Source: Mya arenaria (taxonomy: Eukaryota; Mollusca; Bivalvia; Myida; Myidae). From it: a DNA stretch of 64,000 bases. A program made the position numbers and the translations under genes. Below the pieces are notes generated by a model that was not told where the DNA came from, made no database searches, and worked only from the letters and a program-made list of their open reading frames with translations. Shown piece by piece: positions 11,690 to 22,103 of this stretch (positions are counted from its first letter, which is position 1; the number at the start of each line of letters is the position of its first letter). The stretch is taken from contig NC_069126.1 of the NCBI RefSeq assembly GCF_026914265.1, forward strand, positions 29,839,854 through 29,903,853, given 5' to 3'.

Positions 11690-12740
11690 ACGAACGCCTT
11701 TCCCTCTATGTGCATATATGCATCAAGCCATAACGATTAGCCTTTTGTGTAACCTTGACCTTGGAAGGGATATTGGTTGACATGCATTGCCCTTATGAAG
11801 TGATCAAATGTGCCAAGTAGTTTTAAAATCCTTTCAAGTATGTCAAAGTTGCAGCCCGATACGACCAACTGTACTCTGTTTATATGCATATATAAATTAT
11901 GCCATAATGATTAAACTCTTAGTGTAGTCTTAATCTTTGAAGTAAGGTCGTGGACATTGCACAAGACACCTCGCCCTTATTTATCGAACACATTTTAAAA
12001 TCCGTCCGTGCATGATAAAGTTACAGCCCAGACATGATCAACTATACTCGATCTGTATATATGCAGCATTCCATTATGATACACTTGTGTGACCTTGACC
12101 TTTGAGGTAGGGTCGTGGGTCTTTCACATGACATGTCCTTATTTACCGAACACATGTGCTAAGTAATTTCAAAATACCTCCGTGTATGACAACGGTAAAG
12201 CCCGGACACGAACAACTGTATTTATGTGAATATATGCAGCATTCCATAATGATTAAACTCCAAGTGTGACCTTGAACTTTGAAGTAGGGCTGTGGGCCTT
12301 GCTCGATTATTTATCAAACACATAAGCAAATTTATTTTAAAATCCCTCCACTCATGACAAAGTTACAGCCTGGACACGACCAACTATACAAAATATATCT
12401 GCAATTATGCAGCTTTCAATAATGATACATCTGTAAGTGTGACCTTGAGTTTTTGAGGTAGGGACATGGGTTTTGCCCGCGACACGTCGTCTTTGTGTAC
12501 CTAAGACATGTGCTAAGTACTTTGAAAATCCCTTCGTGTATAAAAAATTTACAGCACGGACACGACCAACTTTATTTATGCAAATATTTTCAGCATTCCA
12601 TAATGATAAAACTCCAAGTGTGTCCTAGAGCTATGAGGAAGGGTCATGGGTCCTGCACGCAACACATCCCCATTATATACTTAACAACGGAGCAAATTAA
12701 CTTAAGAATCCCAACCGGCATGACAAAGGTAGAGCTCGGA
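11690..12740. repeat. Tandem repeat array, unit about 175 bp (block B)
   Basis: About six diverged units carry the same ordered words as block A at 4300-5180, including 'gcattccataatgat', 'gaccttgacctttgaggta', 'cgtgggtctt' and 'cccggacacgaacaact'. The block lies immediately beyond the 3' end of the glucose-6-phosphatase gene. Confidence 0.75.
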
Positions 12741-12914
12741 CACAAAAAAAAACCAGACAGGACGAACCTCTAGAGAGAAAATGCGATTTTAATATTCCAA
12801 CCTTCATTAGCATAAAAACATGATAAAACATAACTACATACAGTTTTCAATCAAATTGAAAATAATACAGTTTTGACCAGATCAGATTCTGTCACTCAAA
12901 ATCACATTTTTTGT

Positions 12915-15900
12915 TTAATTTGGTTTATCACAATCATCATCGCGCTCCTCAGCTATGATGGTTTCACTTCCAGGTGGTATTTTCCCCGTAGAAAACACAT
13001 TTGTAACGCTCATCGTCGTAAACGTAAGAACTGCAAACTTGAGACACGTGAAAAAATAGTAAAAGATCGCACTATATTGGCCCGGTTTCACATTTTCTGC
13101 CATTTGACAAAGAAATAATGTCAGCCCAACGTGAATGAGTCTGTTGAAATACGGAAGTGACGTCATATTCTCTGACGCGTGAAATCTGGGTATGCTCATT
13201 TCGGAGATGACGTAGTGGAACAGTCCAAGTCCTGAAATAATGTTATAGATGTACTCAAATACCCCAATGAAATGCTTAGGGTTCACAAACAAAATGACGG
13301 TACGACATTTATATACATTTCCACGCAAGTCAACGCACGACACAAGTAAACTTGTTGTAAATGGTTTGAACCAGGAGAAATCTCCTTTTTGATAATAAAT
13401 GTAATTATCTTGTAATCCAAAAGAGATCAATGATGAATTCTATTCTATATATGTTTGATTTTGTTTTAATATAATTCAAAGTAAATAGAATAAATGACAT
13501 TAGTTTAAGCATCGGTCTGTGTTCGAGTTCATAGACTTGCTGCACTTAAAAATAGACATATATATAACAGTAAACAGTAAAAATAACAGTATAAAAGTAT
13601 GCGTTAAAGAAGCTTTGTGTTTACGTCGAACAACGTTGAATGTAGATCTAACTAGAAGTTAATAGTCATTTCTGTCCATCCATACCTTATTTAATCATAT
13701 TACTTATATTCCAATACTGCTATATCACATTGCATGCGCGTCGGAAATTAATTGAATTACCCGTTCATTCAACAAGTTTGAGTTTAAATACAATGGTTAC
13801 GAAGTGAATGCACCTTGTATATGTTTTCTTTCACAAGAACTAATTGAGCACAATAAATACCTAAAATACCGCCTGCGTCTCTATACACGGCGTTGAAAAG
13901 AGTCGTGTCAAGGTGAATCCAGCTTGGGTCGGCGCAGTGTTTGGTTGCCAAGGTGATAGACCACTGAGGGTCAAGGCCGATCATCTTGAAGACGTAGAAG
14001 GTCAAAATACAAGACAACGGTATTATTACCGAGGTCGCTATGGGAATGTTATAACGAGCGTCTGGAAGTTTGAACTGTTCCGTGAACACTGTTATAGCAA
14101 TTCCTGTAAAGACAAATATTTATCATATGCTTTACGATGCCAGTTTATATAAAGACTTTTAGTAAAATAAAAATGCTATTTCACTGTTTCAAACAGCGAA
14201 ATAACATATTGTCTGATATTTCTCATTGTTTTGAAGTTTAGCCCGCTCTCAATTCTAAATCAAACGTGAGGGTTTGGACACAAATTCAACGACGTCATTT
14301 CCGAAATGACGTTACGTTCGCATTCATTTTGGCTCGCTTTTTAACAACAATTTACTGTCATTTTACATCTTTATTTTTTTGGCATATATAATAAAAAGAA
14401 AATGTAAGATTACAATATACAGTCGAAACTCGTTGGCTCGAACTCCCAGGGACAGGCGAAAATACTAAGAGCCTCGGAACTGCATACATTCAGTATCTAG
14501 AAATTGGTCCTTAAAATCCAGATCGAGCCAACGAGGAATTCGAGCCAAGCGAGTTCGACCCAACGAGGTTCGACTGTATATCATCTCGTAAGCACCAAAA
14601 GTAAATATTTCACTCGTTGCTACTCCATATAGCATTTGGGTTCTCACCGAATATGTAACGATCTTAATAAACTGAAACAAACAATTATCCTAGATATATA
14701 ATGCGATTTTAAGTTTTACTTTTACCAAAAAAACAATTTGTGATGGTTTTGCATTTCTGTTTCTCTGTGAGAGGTCCAATCATTGATTGACATTTTGATC
14801 ACATGATACAACACAATTTTCTCATTGGACTATATACGGCATTTTGCAGTTCGGTTCGCCTTTATGATTTTAGTGATGTTAACATTCCGATGCCAAAAAA
14901 ATGCAACTTCAGCATTTTAAAGTGATGAGGCCATCGCTATATATGAAAGAGATACTTATTGAAATCAGAAGATGAAGTTTGATTAATACATGCATATGTT
15001 AAATTCTCGAATATTTCTGGCTAAGTACTATGCTTGTCCATGTAATTTACAATGTAAAAATGCAATGATAAATTAGTTATAATATGCTAAATAAGATAAA
15101 CATTACTACAACATATTTGTATCATATATAAAATTTCGTCTCCTGATAAGATCGAGAAGTGTAGAACAAGTGTTTACCTATGAAGGTTCCGAAAATAACC
15201 TGATGTGGGAAATGGGTGGCGATATAAAGCCGCGAAACATTCACTGCAATTAGGAACCAGACAAAAACGGACCAAATAATGGCTTGTACCCACAACCTGA
15301 AAAATAAAAAGAGCTGTTTAATGAAAGTGACATATGTCCCTCAACTTGAAGTGTGACCTTGACTTTGAGGCAAGAGCATGAATGATATGCGCGACACACC
15401 TTCCCGTGGTATGTATACTGTTGTGAAGTTTGATCAAACTTTAAATAATGCAATTTGCATTTATGTGAAACTTGATCAAACTTTGAATAATGCTATGTGC
15501 ATTTCTGTGAAGTTCGATCAAATTTTGAATAACGCTATGTACACTTCTGTGATGTTCGATTAAACTTTGAATAGCGCTAAATACATTTCTGTGAAGTTTG
15601 ATAAAAAAATAATAATGCTATGTACATTTCTGTAAAGTTATATCAAACTTTGAACAATGCTACATTTATGTACATTTCTGTGATGTTTGATAAACATATA
15701 AACGGTATTGAGTAAGTTGCGGCTGAAATCTGATAACAACAGACATACAGTGACAGTGCTATCCTTTCTTCAAAGTATGTCAACTTGCTTCTACATGTTA
15801 TCTCTTCAATGTGTATCATTCCAACATCAGCATGAAATAGAGACTTCGTAAACCACTGCGCCAAGCAAATACAATTTCAGTGTGTTTTTTTAAATTCTTT

Positions 15901-18900
15901 TTTTTTAAATTTGGCTCTATTTCAATCCGGAAAAATATATCCTCCTTCCCAGCTAAAAAGATATGTTTTACATGCATTGACCACTAAATTATTAGCAAAT
16001 GTAGCTATATAGTAACAATCATAAATATTTGGATAGGACTGTTGAATAAAAGGTTTAAAGATGCAATCTTACTCCCAAATAAGCAGTAACACAATTAATA
16101 CAATTGTGTTAAAATGACACTCTTATTCAAAATCATTACATACACATGTATATCAAACATAGCTTTTGACTGATAAACCTTTTAACTACTTACTAAATAA
16201 TGCATTTATGGAAAATATTTATTACTGATAACAAGATTGTAACCGTGTATTTAATAGCAGAGAGCGCAAAAATGTTAAATGATTGGTGAATGCTAAAAGA
16301 TTTACTGTGGTCTACTATAGTCTTATAAGGTAAAAATTCCTTGTTTTATGCTCATTTTCTTTCAAATTAAACTCAATAAACTTTATAAGAACCATTGTTA
16401 TCAACATTTATTCATCCTGTTCGGAATATTAAAACAATATTATCAATTGTGGTAAATCTTATTTGGGAGTAAGAGTGGATCTTTAATTTACCAAAAAGGT
16501 TGAAATAAATATCAAAAACAATGGTTCTTATGAAGGATACCATGTCTAATTTGAAAGAAAGGTGCAGAAAACACGGTATTTCTACCTTATGAGAATATAA
16601 CATATATAACATATATTATGTATGCAGACTATATTAATCAGATTATCTACCAACCTTGGTTTGTGGATCCGTATAACAGCCAAGACAATGTAGTACACAA
16701 CAGAGGCAGTCACCATGCCATGGCCGGATGGACTACCTGAACAAAGATACTTATTTGTTAAATTAACACATCGTTTTTATAGGTAGAAGGGTCTTAATGG
16801 TCTCATTAAATGTAGTGATCTTTCATGTCTTTAAAGTCTCATGAAAATGTTCAAAGTTTAACCATTTGATTAAAATAAAGGTTAGGTTGCATCACAGCAC
16901 TGTAACTGATGTAATCTTAAGGCGAATTTAAGATGTATTAAAGGGACTAGACACCAGGTGATACCATTGTAAGAAAACAAGAACAAGCGATGTTTGTCAA
17001 ACATTATGCCCTCCGGAGTGCCATGTTGTCAGGATTATTTGGACAATTGAATGAAATGTGCATGGACCGAAATGACAGCTGATTTGCCATTGACATTGGA
17101 TGCCTTTGCGGCAGTTTTAAGATTATGACCATTCAAAGTGTGAGGAAAGTAGGTACAGTTTTTAATCACACAGACAAGCTTTTTGCGTTCAAGATCACTG
17201 TGACCTTGACCTTTAACCCGATGACCCCTAAAATCTAAAGGGGTCATCTACTGGTCAGGCCCAAACCCAAAGTCAAGTATGAGGGCCATGGGTGCAGGCA
17301 TTGTCAGTTATCACACTGTGTCACTGTGACCTTGACCTTTGACCCAATGACCCCTAAAATCAAAAGAGGTCAGATAAAGGTCAGGCCCAACCCGCAAGTC
17401 AAGATTGAGGGCCATGGGTGCAGGCATTGTCGAGTTATCACTCAACAATCTTTTCGCATTCAAGGTCACTCTTACCTTGGCCCGATGACCTTTTTAATCA
17501 AAAGGGGTCATCTACTGGTCATGCCTAGCCTCCATGTCAAGTTTGATGATCAAAATTTTTGGCATTGTTGAGATATCACTCGGAGAAGCTTTGTTAACCT
17601 TTTTGCGTTAAAGGTCACTGTGACCTTGACCTTTGACCCGATAACCCCTAAAATCATTATGGGTCATCTACTGGTAAGGCCCAACCTTTATGTCAAGTTT
17701 GATGACCAGAAGTCAAGAAATTGTCAAGTTTGCATTCAAGGTCACTGTGACCTTGACCTGATGACCTCATAAATCAATATGGGTCATCTACTGGTCAGGC
17801 CCGACCTCCAAGTTAAGTTTGAGGGCCATGGGTTAAGCATTGTCGAGTTATCACTCGGACAAGCTTGACCTTTAATCCGATGACCCCTAAAATCAATAGA
17901 GGTCATGTACTGGTCAGGCCCAACCTTCATGTTAAGTTTGATGACCATACCTCCAGGAAGTGTCGAGTTATCACTCGGACAAGCTTTGGTCTACAGAAGA
18001 ACCAACCAACTGACTGACTGACCAACCTACAGACCAACCGACCGACTGACCGACCAACCAAGATGTGCAAGGCAATATACCCTCTCTTCTTCGAAGGGGG
18101 GCATAAAAAGTCAAAAACTTACATAAAATTGATATCGTTGTATACAGTAATATTCATTTCATTGTACACAACCAAATCAATTTTATGTCAGTTTTTTCGA
18201 CCATTTTTCTTGCAATAGTATCATATGGTATCTAGTCCCTTTAATAGTGACCATGCTTTTGGCAAAGCCAACAACACAAAAACTATGGCAAACCCTTGAC
18301 TCTTTTTCTTTGAAGAAACGAAGCTGCTTAGTAAGTAAATTACCAGGTCCAGTTTCACAAGTTAAGGGAAACTGTTGTACGATTGTAGAGTTGGAAGGAT
18401 AATGACCGCACTCCCTCACCCACCAATATGGCCGCTCTCCATGCATCACCCTGGTGTATTAGAGAACAAATAACAGAACTGTTATTCAAATGTACAATGG
18501 ATAACAATCATGTGCATATACAAATAGCCTAGGTATGTGTGTGTGCGTGCGTGCGTGTGTGTGTGTGTGTGTGTTTGTGTGTGTGTGAGGGTGGAGGGAG
18601 CGCTGCATGTCGGTGGAGTAGCCGTACTCTCTTCCCATCATGGTTTAGTCCTCATCTATTACCCTTTGGATGTTACAAGCGTTTGGGTCACATTTCTCAT
18701 AAAACTATTTATTTTTCGATGTCTGACCCTAGGCCTACAAAACTATACCTAATAAAAAATAAACCCGACCCACCCAACGAAATAGGCACTGCCCCTACCA
18801 TTTTAATAGTCAGATGGTAAAAAAAATATTATTTTATTAAGTGTGTCTTAATATATGAAGTTTACAACCTTTAAAGCTTTATACAGAAGTTTACTTTATA

Positions 18901-20383
18901 CAATTCACCAATGATTTCAATAATGTTCTTATATAAAAAAAATCAAATAAAAAAGCCTACCTACCATACATGTTTTTGGAAAGGAGGTTACATAACGAAA
19001 CCATTTTTTTGGCCCTCTCAAACATGTACAAGTACCTATAAAGGAAATGATAAGTGTTAAGTGGTTGATACGCGATCCAGTTGTACCACACTTGACTGTC
19101 AACCCAGGAATCGCAGGTTTGATTCCCCGCCGCACCACCTTAGAAATACCAATCGTCTTCCGGGAGGGACGTTAAATGAGGGTCCTTGCCCGAGTACAAG
19201 TAAAGCTTAGACCCCACCCCCTACACTTAATTTTGCAAGAAACAGAGTACCATTTCAGTAGGTTATTCATCCATTCCGATAGGCACGCCAACCAGAGGAC
19301 TTGTATGCCAGTACGCTTGTGTAGACAGTATGCCACAGGGAAGTAAATCAGGAAGGCGGCCCGGGGATCCCCCATGCGGGACATGGTCTGCATCAGGCCA
19401 CTGTGTTCCTACAATGTATTAATAAACAAACTTGATGAAGAATGGCTCAACAATGCAAACTTGAATGGTAAATGCCAACCAGGCCAAAAAAATTGTTTGG
19501 TTTAGATTACATCCTTTTCAAAAATAGGGTGGGCATTATTTTTTTACCAACTGACTATGAAAACAATACGATTGGCACTTATTTCATAGGAAGGGTCTGG
19601 TAACACAAACCAAAATAAATTTTAGGCCTAAATGCCAATCAGCTGTTTTCGGCATCAAAGCCTTTAATTCAGTAATATAAGCTAACTCAAAATAGAACAT
19701 TTGTTTGTAAAACTGCCAAAAATATCATTTTATCAAAGCGTTAGAAACGCTCTGACTTAAAACATCAATCTTCCAACATTAATTAAATGTGAACTGATCC
19801 TTTGTCACCATTCTTGTTTCACTAATTTCCAGACATTGACACGAAAATTGGCTCATTGAAAGGCAAAAATAAAAAATTAATTGTGTGAGATAACTTGATG
19901 TTAACTCAACAATTATTATTGTCTGAGTCATGAAAATTGATATTTTTGGTACAAATCAGCATATTCTCTTTGGCAACACGTTAACTTACCCTGGTAATTG
20001 CATTAAATATATATAATATATATTTATCTTGTATTAGATATGGCCAATATTTGTTTTTAAATGCTGACAAAGCCAATGACCTAGATATTTTTAATGTTCT
20101 TTGAAAAACAGAACAGCTAAAATAAAACAAAACTTGTCAATACCGTACAGTAGACGATTACATGTATTAAAATGGATTTGAATATTAACACGTTATCAAA
20201 AACAACTTATTTGTAACGCTGAAGTTGTGATAAAGTGTACAGTATATGGACGAGTTTTACACTTCAATGTCTTTAAAGAGACATTCTTATAAAGCTGCAG
20301 AAATTCAAAGTTAAACTACTGACCGGAAACTCATTTTGAAGAAACTGGATGACCTCAATTCCATGTTTGTGAATGAAATCCAT
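12915..20383 (-). CDS. G6PC: Glucose-6-phosphatase catalytic subunit, 7 exons, 361 aa
   Basis: Hydrolyses glucose-6-phosphate to glucose in the endoplasmic reticulum lumen, the last step of gluconeogenesis and glycogenolysis. Coding exons (transcript order): 20324-20383, 19251-19408, 18344-18450, 16655-16736, 15178-15296, 13861-14103 and 12915-13231. All junctions are GT/AG and phases agree, giving 361 residues against 357 in human. Phosphatase-signature residues are present: Lys72 and Arg79 (KWVMHGERP), PSGH with His114, and SRLYIATH with Arg158 and His164. HxDTT (IHLDTT) is in exon 6. Several hydrophobic segments fit a multi-pass membrane protein. The start Met aligns with vertebrate starts ([11 protein letters not shown]). 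The C-terminus ends CDKPN and lacks the dilysine ER-retrieval signal of the human enzyme. An acceptor-like TATTACAG just before the coding start suggests a 5' UTR intron. Orthology versus other G6PC paralogues is unresolved. Confidence 0.93.
14178..14290. repeat. Dispersed repeat fragment
   Basis: The words 'atttcactgttt', 'gatattt', 'gaa(g/a)ttt(t)agcc(c/t)gctctcaatt' recur at about 35846-35965. The two places therefore share a repeat of unknown class. Confidence 0.45.
14418..14578. mobile_element. Small inverted-repeat element, 'ACAGTCGAA' family, copy 1
   Basis: The element starts TACAGTCGAAACTCGTTGGC and ends with the inverted counterpart (CGAGGTTCGACTGTA), about 160 bp between TA dinucleotides. 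Internal direct words 'cgagcca' repeat several times. Related copies occur at 44636-44808 and 52948-53105. TA at both ends suggests mobilisation by a Tc1/mariner-type transposase (inference). It sits in an intron of the G6PC gene. Confidence 0.7.
15411..15690. repeat. Minisatellite, unit about 42 bp, in G6PC intron 4
   Basis: Six to seven head-to-tail copies of a unit containing 'tgtgaagtttgatcaaactt' and 'aataatgctatgtacattt', with substitutions between copies. There is no coding or CRISPR character, because units are contiguous without spacers. Confidence 0.8.
16059..16490. mobile_element. Non-autonomous inverted-repeat element
   Basis: The left end (aaagatgcaatcttactccc then aaataag) is matched by the inverted right end (cttatttgggagtaagag then tggatcttt). 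The body shares words with 6003-6370, partly inverted. A related tail (acaatggttcttatgaagga, cacggtatttctacctta) continues to about 16595. It lies in G6PC intron 4. Confidence 0.6.
16938..18244. mobile_element. TTAA-ended element of the 'AAAGGGACTAGA' family, carrying a nested element
   Basis: The left end TTAAAGGGACTAGACACCAG is matched by the inverted right end (tatctagtccctttaa). Both ends coincide with TTAA. The same family is seen complete at 43043-43494. A second element (about 16970-18110) lies inside, running from 'gatgtttgtcaaacattatg' to 'ttcgaaggggggcataa'. It contains seven or so diverged units of about 110-150 bp with 'tgaccttgacctttgaccc' and 'gggtcatctactggtcaggc', and ends in a GACC/GACT-rich run. 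The whole lies in G6PC intron 3. Confidence 0.65.
18534..18592. repeat. (TG)n microsatellite with TGCG interruptions
   Basis: An almost pure TG/GC alternating run on the plus strand, beside the third G6PC exon. Likely length-polymorphic. Confidence 0.9.
18732..19014. mobile_element. 'GGCCtAAAAA' MITE family, copy 1 (reverse orientation)
   Basis: Relative to the clear copy at 57433-57760 this is inverted. It has 'ggcctacaaaac', 'aaacccgaccca', 'ctttaaagctttatacagaag', 'aaaaaagcctacctacc', 'ggttacataacgaaacc' and 'ttttggcc' in the expected order. Confidence 0.65.
19040..19140 (+). repeat. tRNA-derived SINE-like fragment
   Basis: The sequence has an A-box-like 'agtggttgatacgc' and a B-box-like 'gcaggtttgattccc' about 55 bases later, but does not fold as a functional tRNA that I can support. 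SINE origin is inferred. Confidence 0.35.
19481..19629 (+). mobile_element. 'GGCCtAAAAA' MITE family, copy 2 (internally deleted)
   Basis: The ends 'aggccaaaaaaattgtttgg' and 'aaaccaaaataaattttagg' frame a core with 'tacatccttttcaaaaatag' and 'ccaactgactat'. It is shorter than the copies at 26637 and 57433 and lies in G6PC intron 1. Confidence 0.65.
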
Positions 20384-20612
20384 CGCTGTATCAGATATAA
20401 CTGTCCACAAGTGATGTTCTGTAATACATATAAATACTAGTTTCCAAACATGTATGTAATAATATTGATAAATGCCCATATAGTTTATATTTTACAAAAT
20501 CGTTACAAGCTTGTAATAAAAGGAGTTTGAACTATATCGAGACTATCTCTTTTCATTTCCATAGAAACCAACATTATTGAATGCCCAAGGCTAACCCCAT
20601 TTTGTAAAAACA

Positions 20613-21025
20613 ACTGTAACCGGTAACCTGATATGTATATAGCGTCACTTATACTGTCTTGCTATAGAGCTAGCTTTTATAGCGACGCCATAGAGTGTCC
20701 GCCTGCATAGCCAGAGGTCGTGGGTTCAAACCCCGACAGGTGCATATAGCAATAAGTGCAGTTTGCTACATTTGGCACCCAACGAGGGATCAGTGTTGCA
20801 CAATAAGCCGCAAGGTCATTGCAAATTGACCCTTGTCTGCAAAATTCGAGGACAAATTTCAAAATGGAGGGGGAATGTCTAACCGGGTAAACGATATGCA
20901 TATAGCAGCACTTATACTGTCTTGCTATAGAGCTAGCTTTTATAGCCACACCGTAGTGTCCACCTGCATAGCGAGAGGTCGTGGGTTTGAACCCCGACAG
21001 GAGCACATATAGCAATTTGTTCAGT
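20613..21025. repeat. Duplicated tRNA-related repeat
   Basis: Two copies (about 20615-20755 and 20878-21020) share 'cttatactgtcttgctatag', 'gagctagcttttatag' and the B-box-like 'gtcgtgggtt(c/t)(a/g)aaccccgacag'. The B box suggests a tRNA-derived SINE. No complete tRNA cloverleaf was recognised. Confidence 0.5.
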
Positions 21026-21179
21026 CTGTTACACAACAATTATCTCTTGGTACTTAACACTGATGTTTTTCTATTATTATACATGTACATGTGCATTTAA
21101 GCTGGATCAAAGAAAGCATTAGGTTGATATTGAATTACTCTTGTGTTTACTTGAGTAAAAACCAGTATCGGAGTCGTTT

Positions 21180-21285
21180 TTTAGAGCCCAGATGGACTGA
21201 ATCGCCCTTGTGTGGCTGGGATTAAAACCACAACCCCTTAATTAGGAGAGGCACACACTACAGATTGACCACTCTCATCTAAATT
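21180..21285 (-). repeat. tRNA-derived SINE-like fragment
   Basis: The minus strand has an A-box-like 'gtggtcaatctgtagtg' and a B-box-like 'gtggttttaatccc'. The order and spacing fit a tRNA-derived SINE head. Confidence 0.35.
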
Positions 21286-22103
21286 TATTATGTATACTTA
21301 TGCGAAACATTTCGGTCAATCCCAATCAATTAAATTCCAAACTGTTTCTGTAACTTAAACTTCATGCAACGATCAACCACGTGCACATGCATTTAAGAAT
21401 CCAATATTGAACGTCTATTATTTTAGACTAATGCATATATATAATACACATAATGTTGGCTGAAAATGGCTTGATGATTGTCTAAATAAGTCGACATTTA
21501 TTGCAAAATGGTGTTCTCATAACTAGTTTGCAAAGAGCTAGCGTCGAGGCAGGACTTCCTTGTATCCCACTACATGTATATTTTATGACATGTATACATA
21601 ATTTATGTACGTTGCTTCAAAGTTCTCTATAAACTCGAGTTTCCTGGGAAATTCTTTCTCATGTCGCTTATATGACATTTAAACACAAGGTGGTCATTGT
21701 GATTAAGAAATCCCTTTACCGTTGAAATGATGCCCTTAAAATTACGATAAACCACAAACATAAAATACAGCTACAGACGACCGTACACAGACTTCCGTTT
21801 TCGCTTTCACTTTCACTTTGGGCTCATGCAGAAAATTTAAATATAAATATATAAAGTATAATAAAAATCAATTAAATTAATAATGTCTTAAAGAGATTTT
21901 CATAACTAATACACCGATAATTTGCTCAACGGATTTTTTTCATTAATGATATCAATATTTGCTCCGATACAGAACACACGTGTATTTCTACTTCCGGGAA
22001 AAACAGACCGTCGATTTCTCGTAACTTATATTTAAGATTACAATGTTTCAGTAACTTAATTTTATATATTTTCTAGAACTTACTGTCGACATAAAAAATA
22101 AGT

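Noticed and set aside
13232-13430. 5' part of the 171-codon minus frame ahead of the last G6PC exon
   Set aside because: The acceptor TTATTTCAG before 13231 continues exon 6 exactly in frame (GGILG then LGLFHYV). The upstream part is intron read-through.
20690-21005. tRNA genes
   Set aside because: A B-box-like sequence is present twice, but no matching acceptor, D and anticodon stems could be drawn; a tRNA-derived repeat is the better call.
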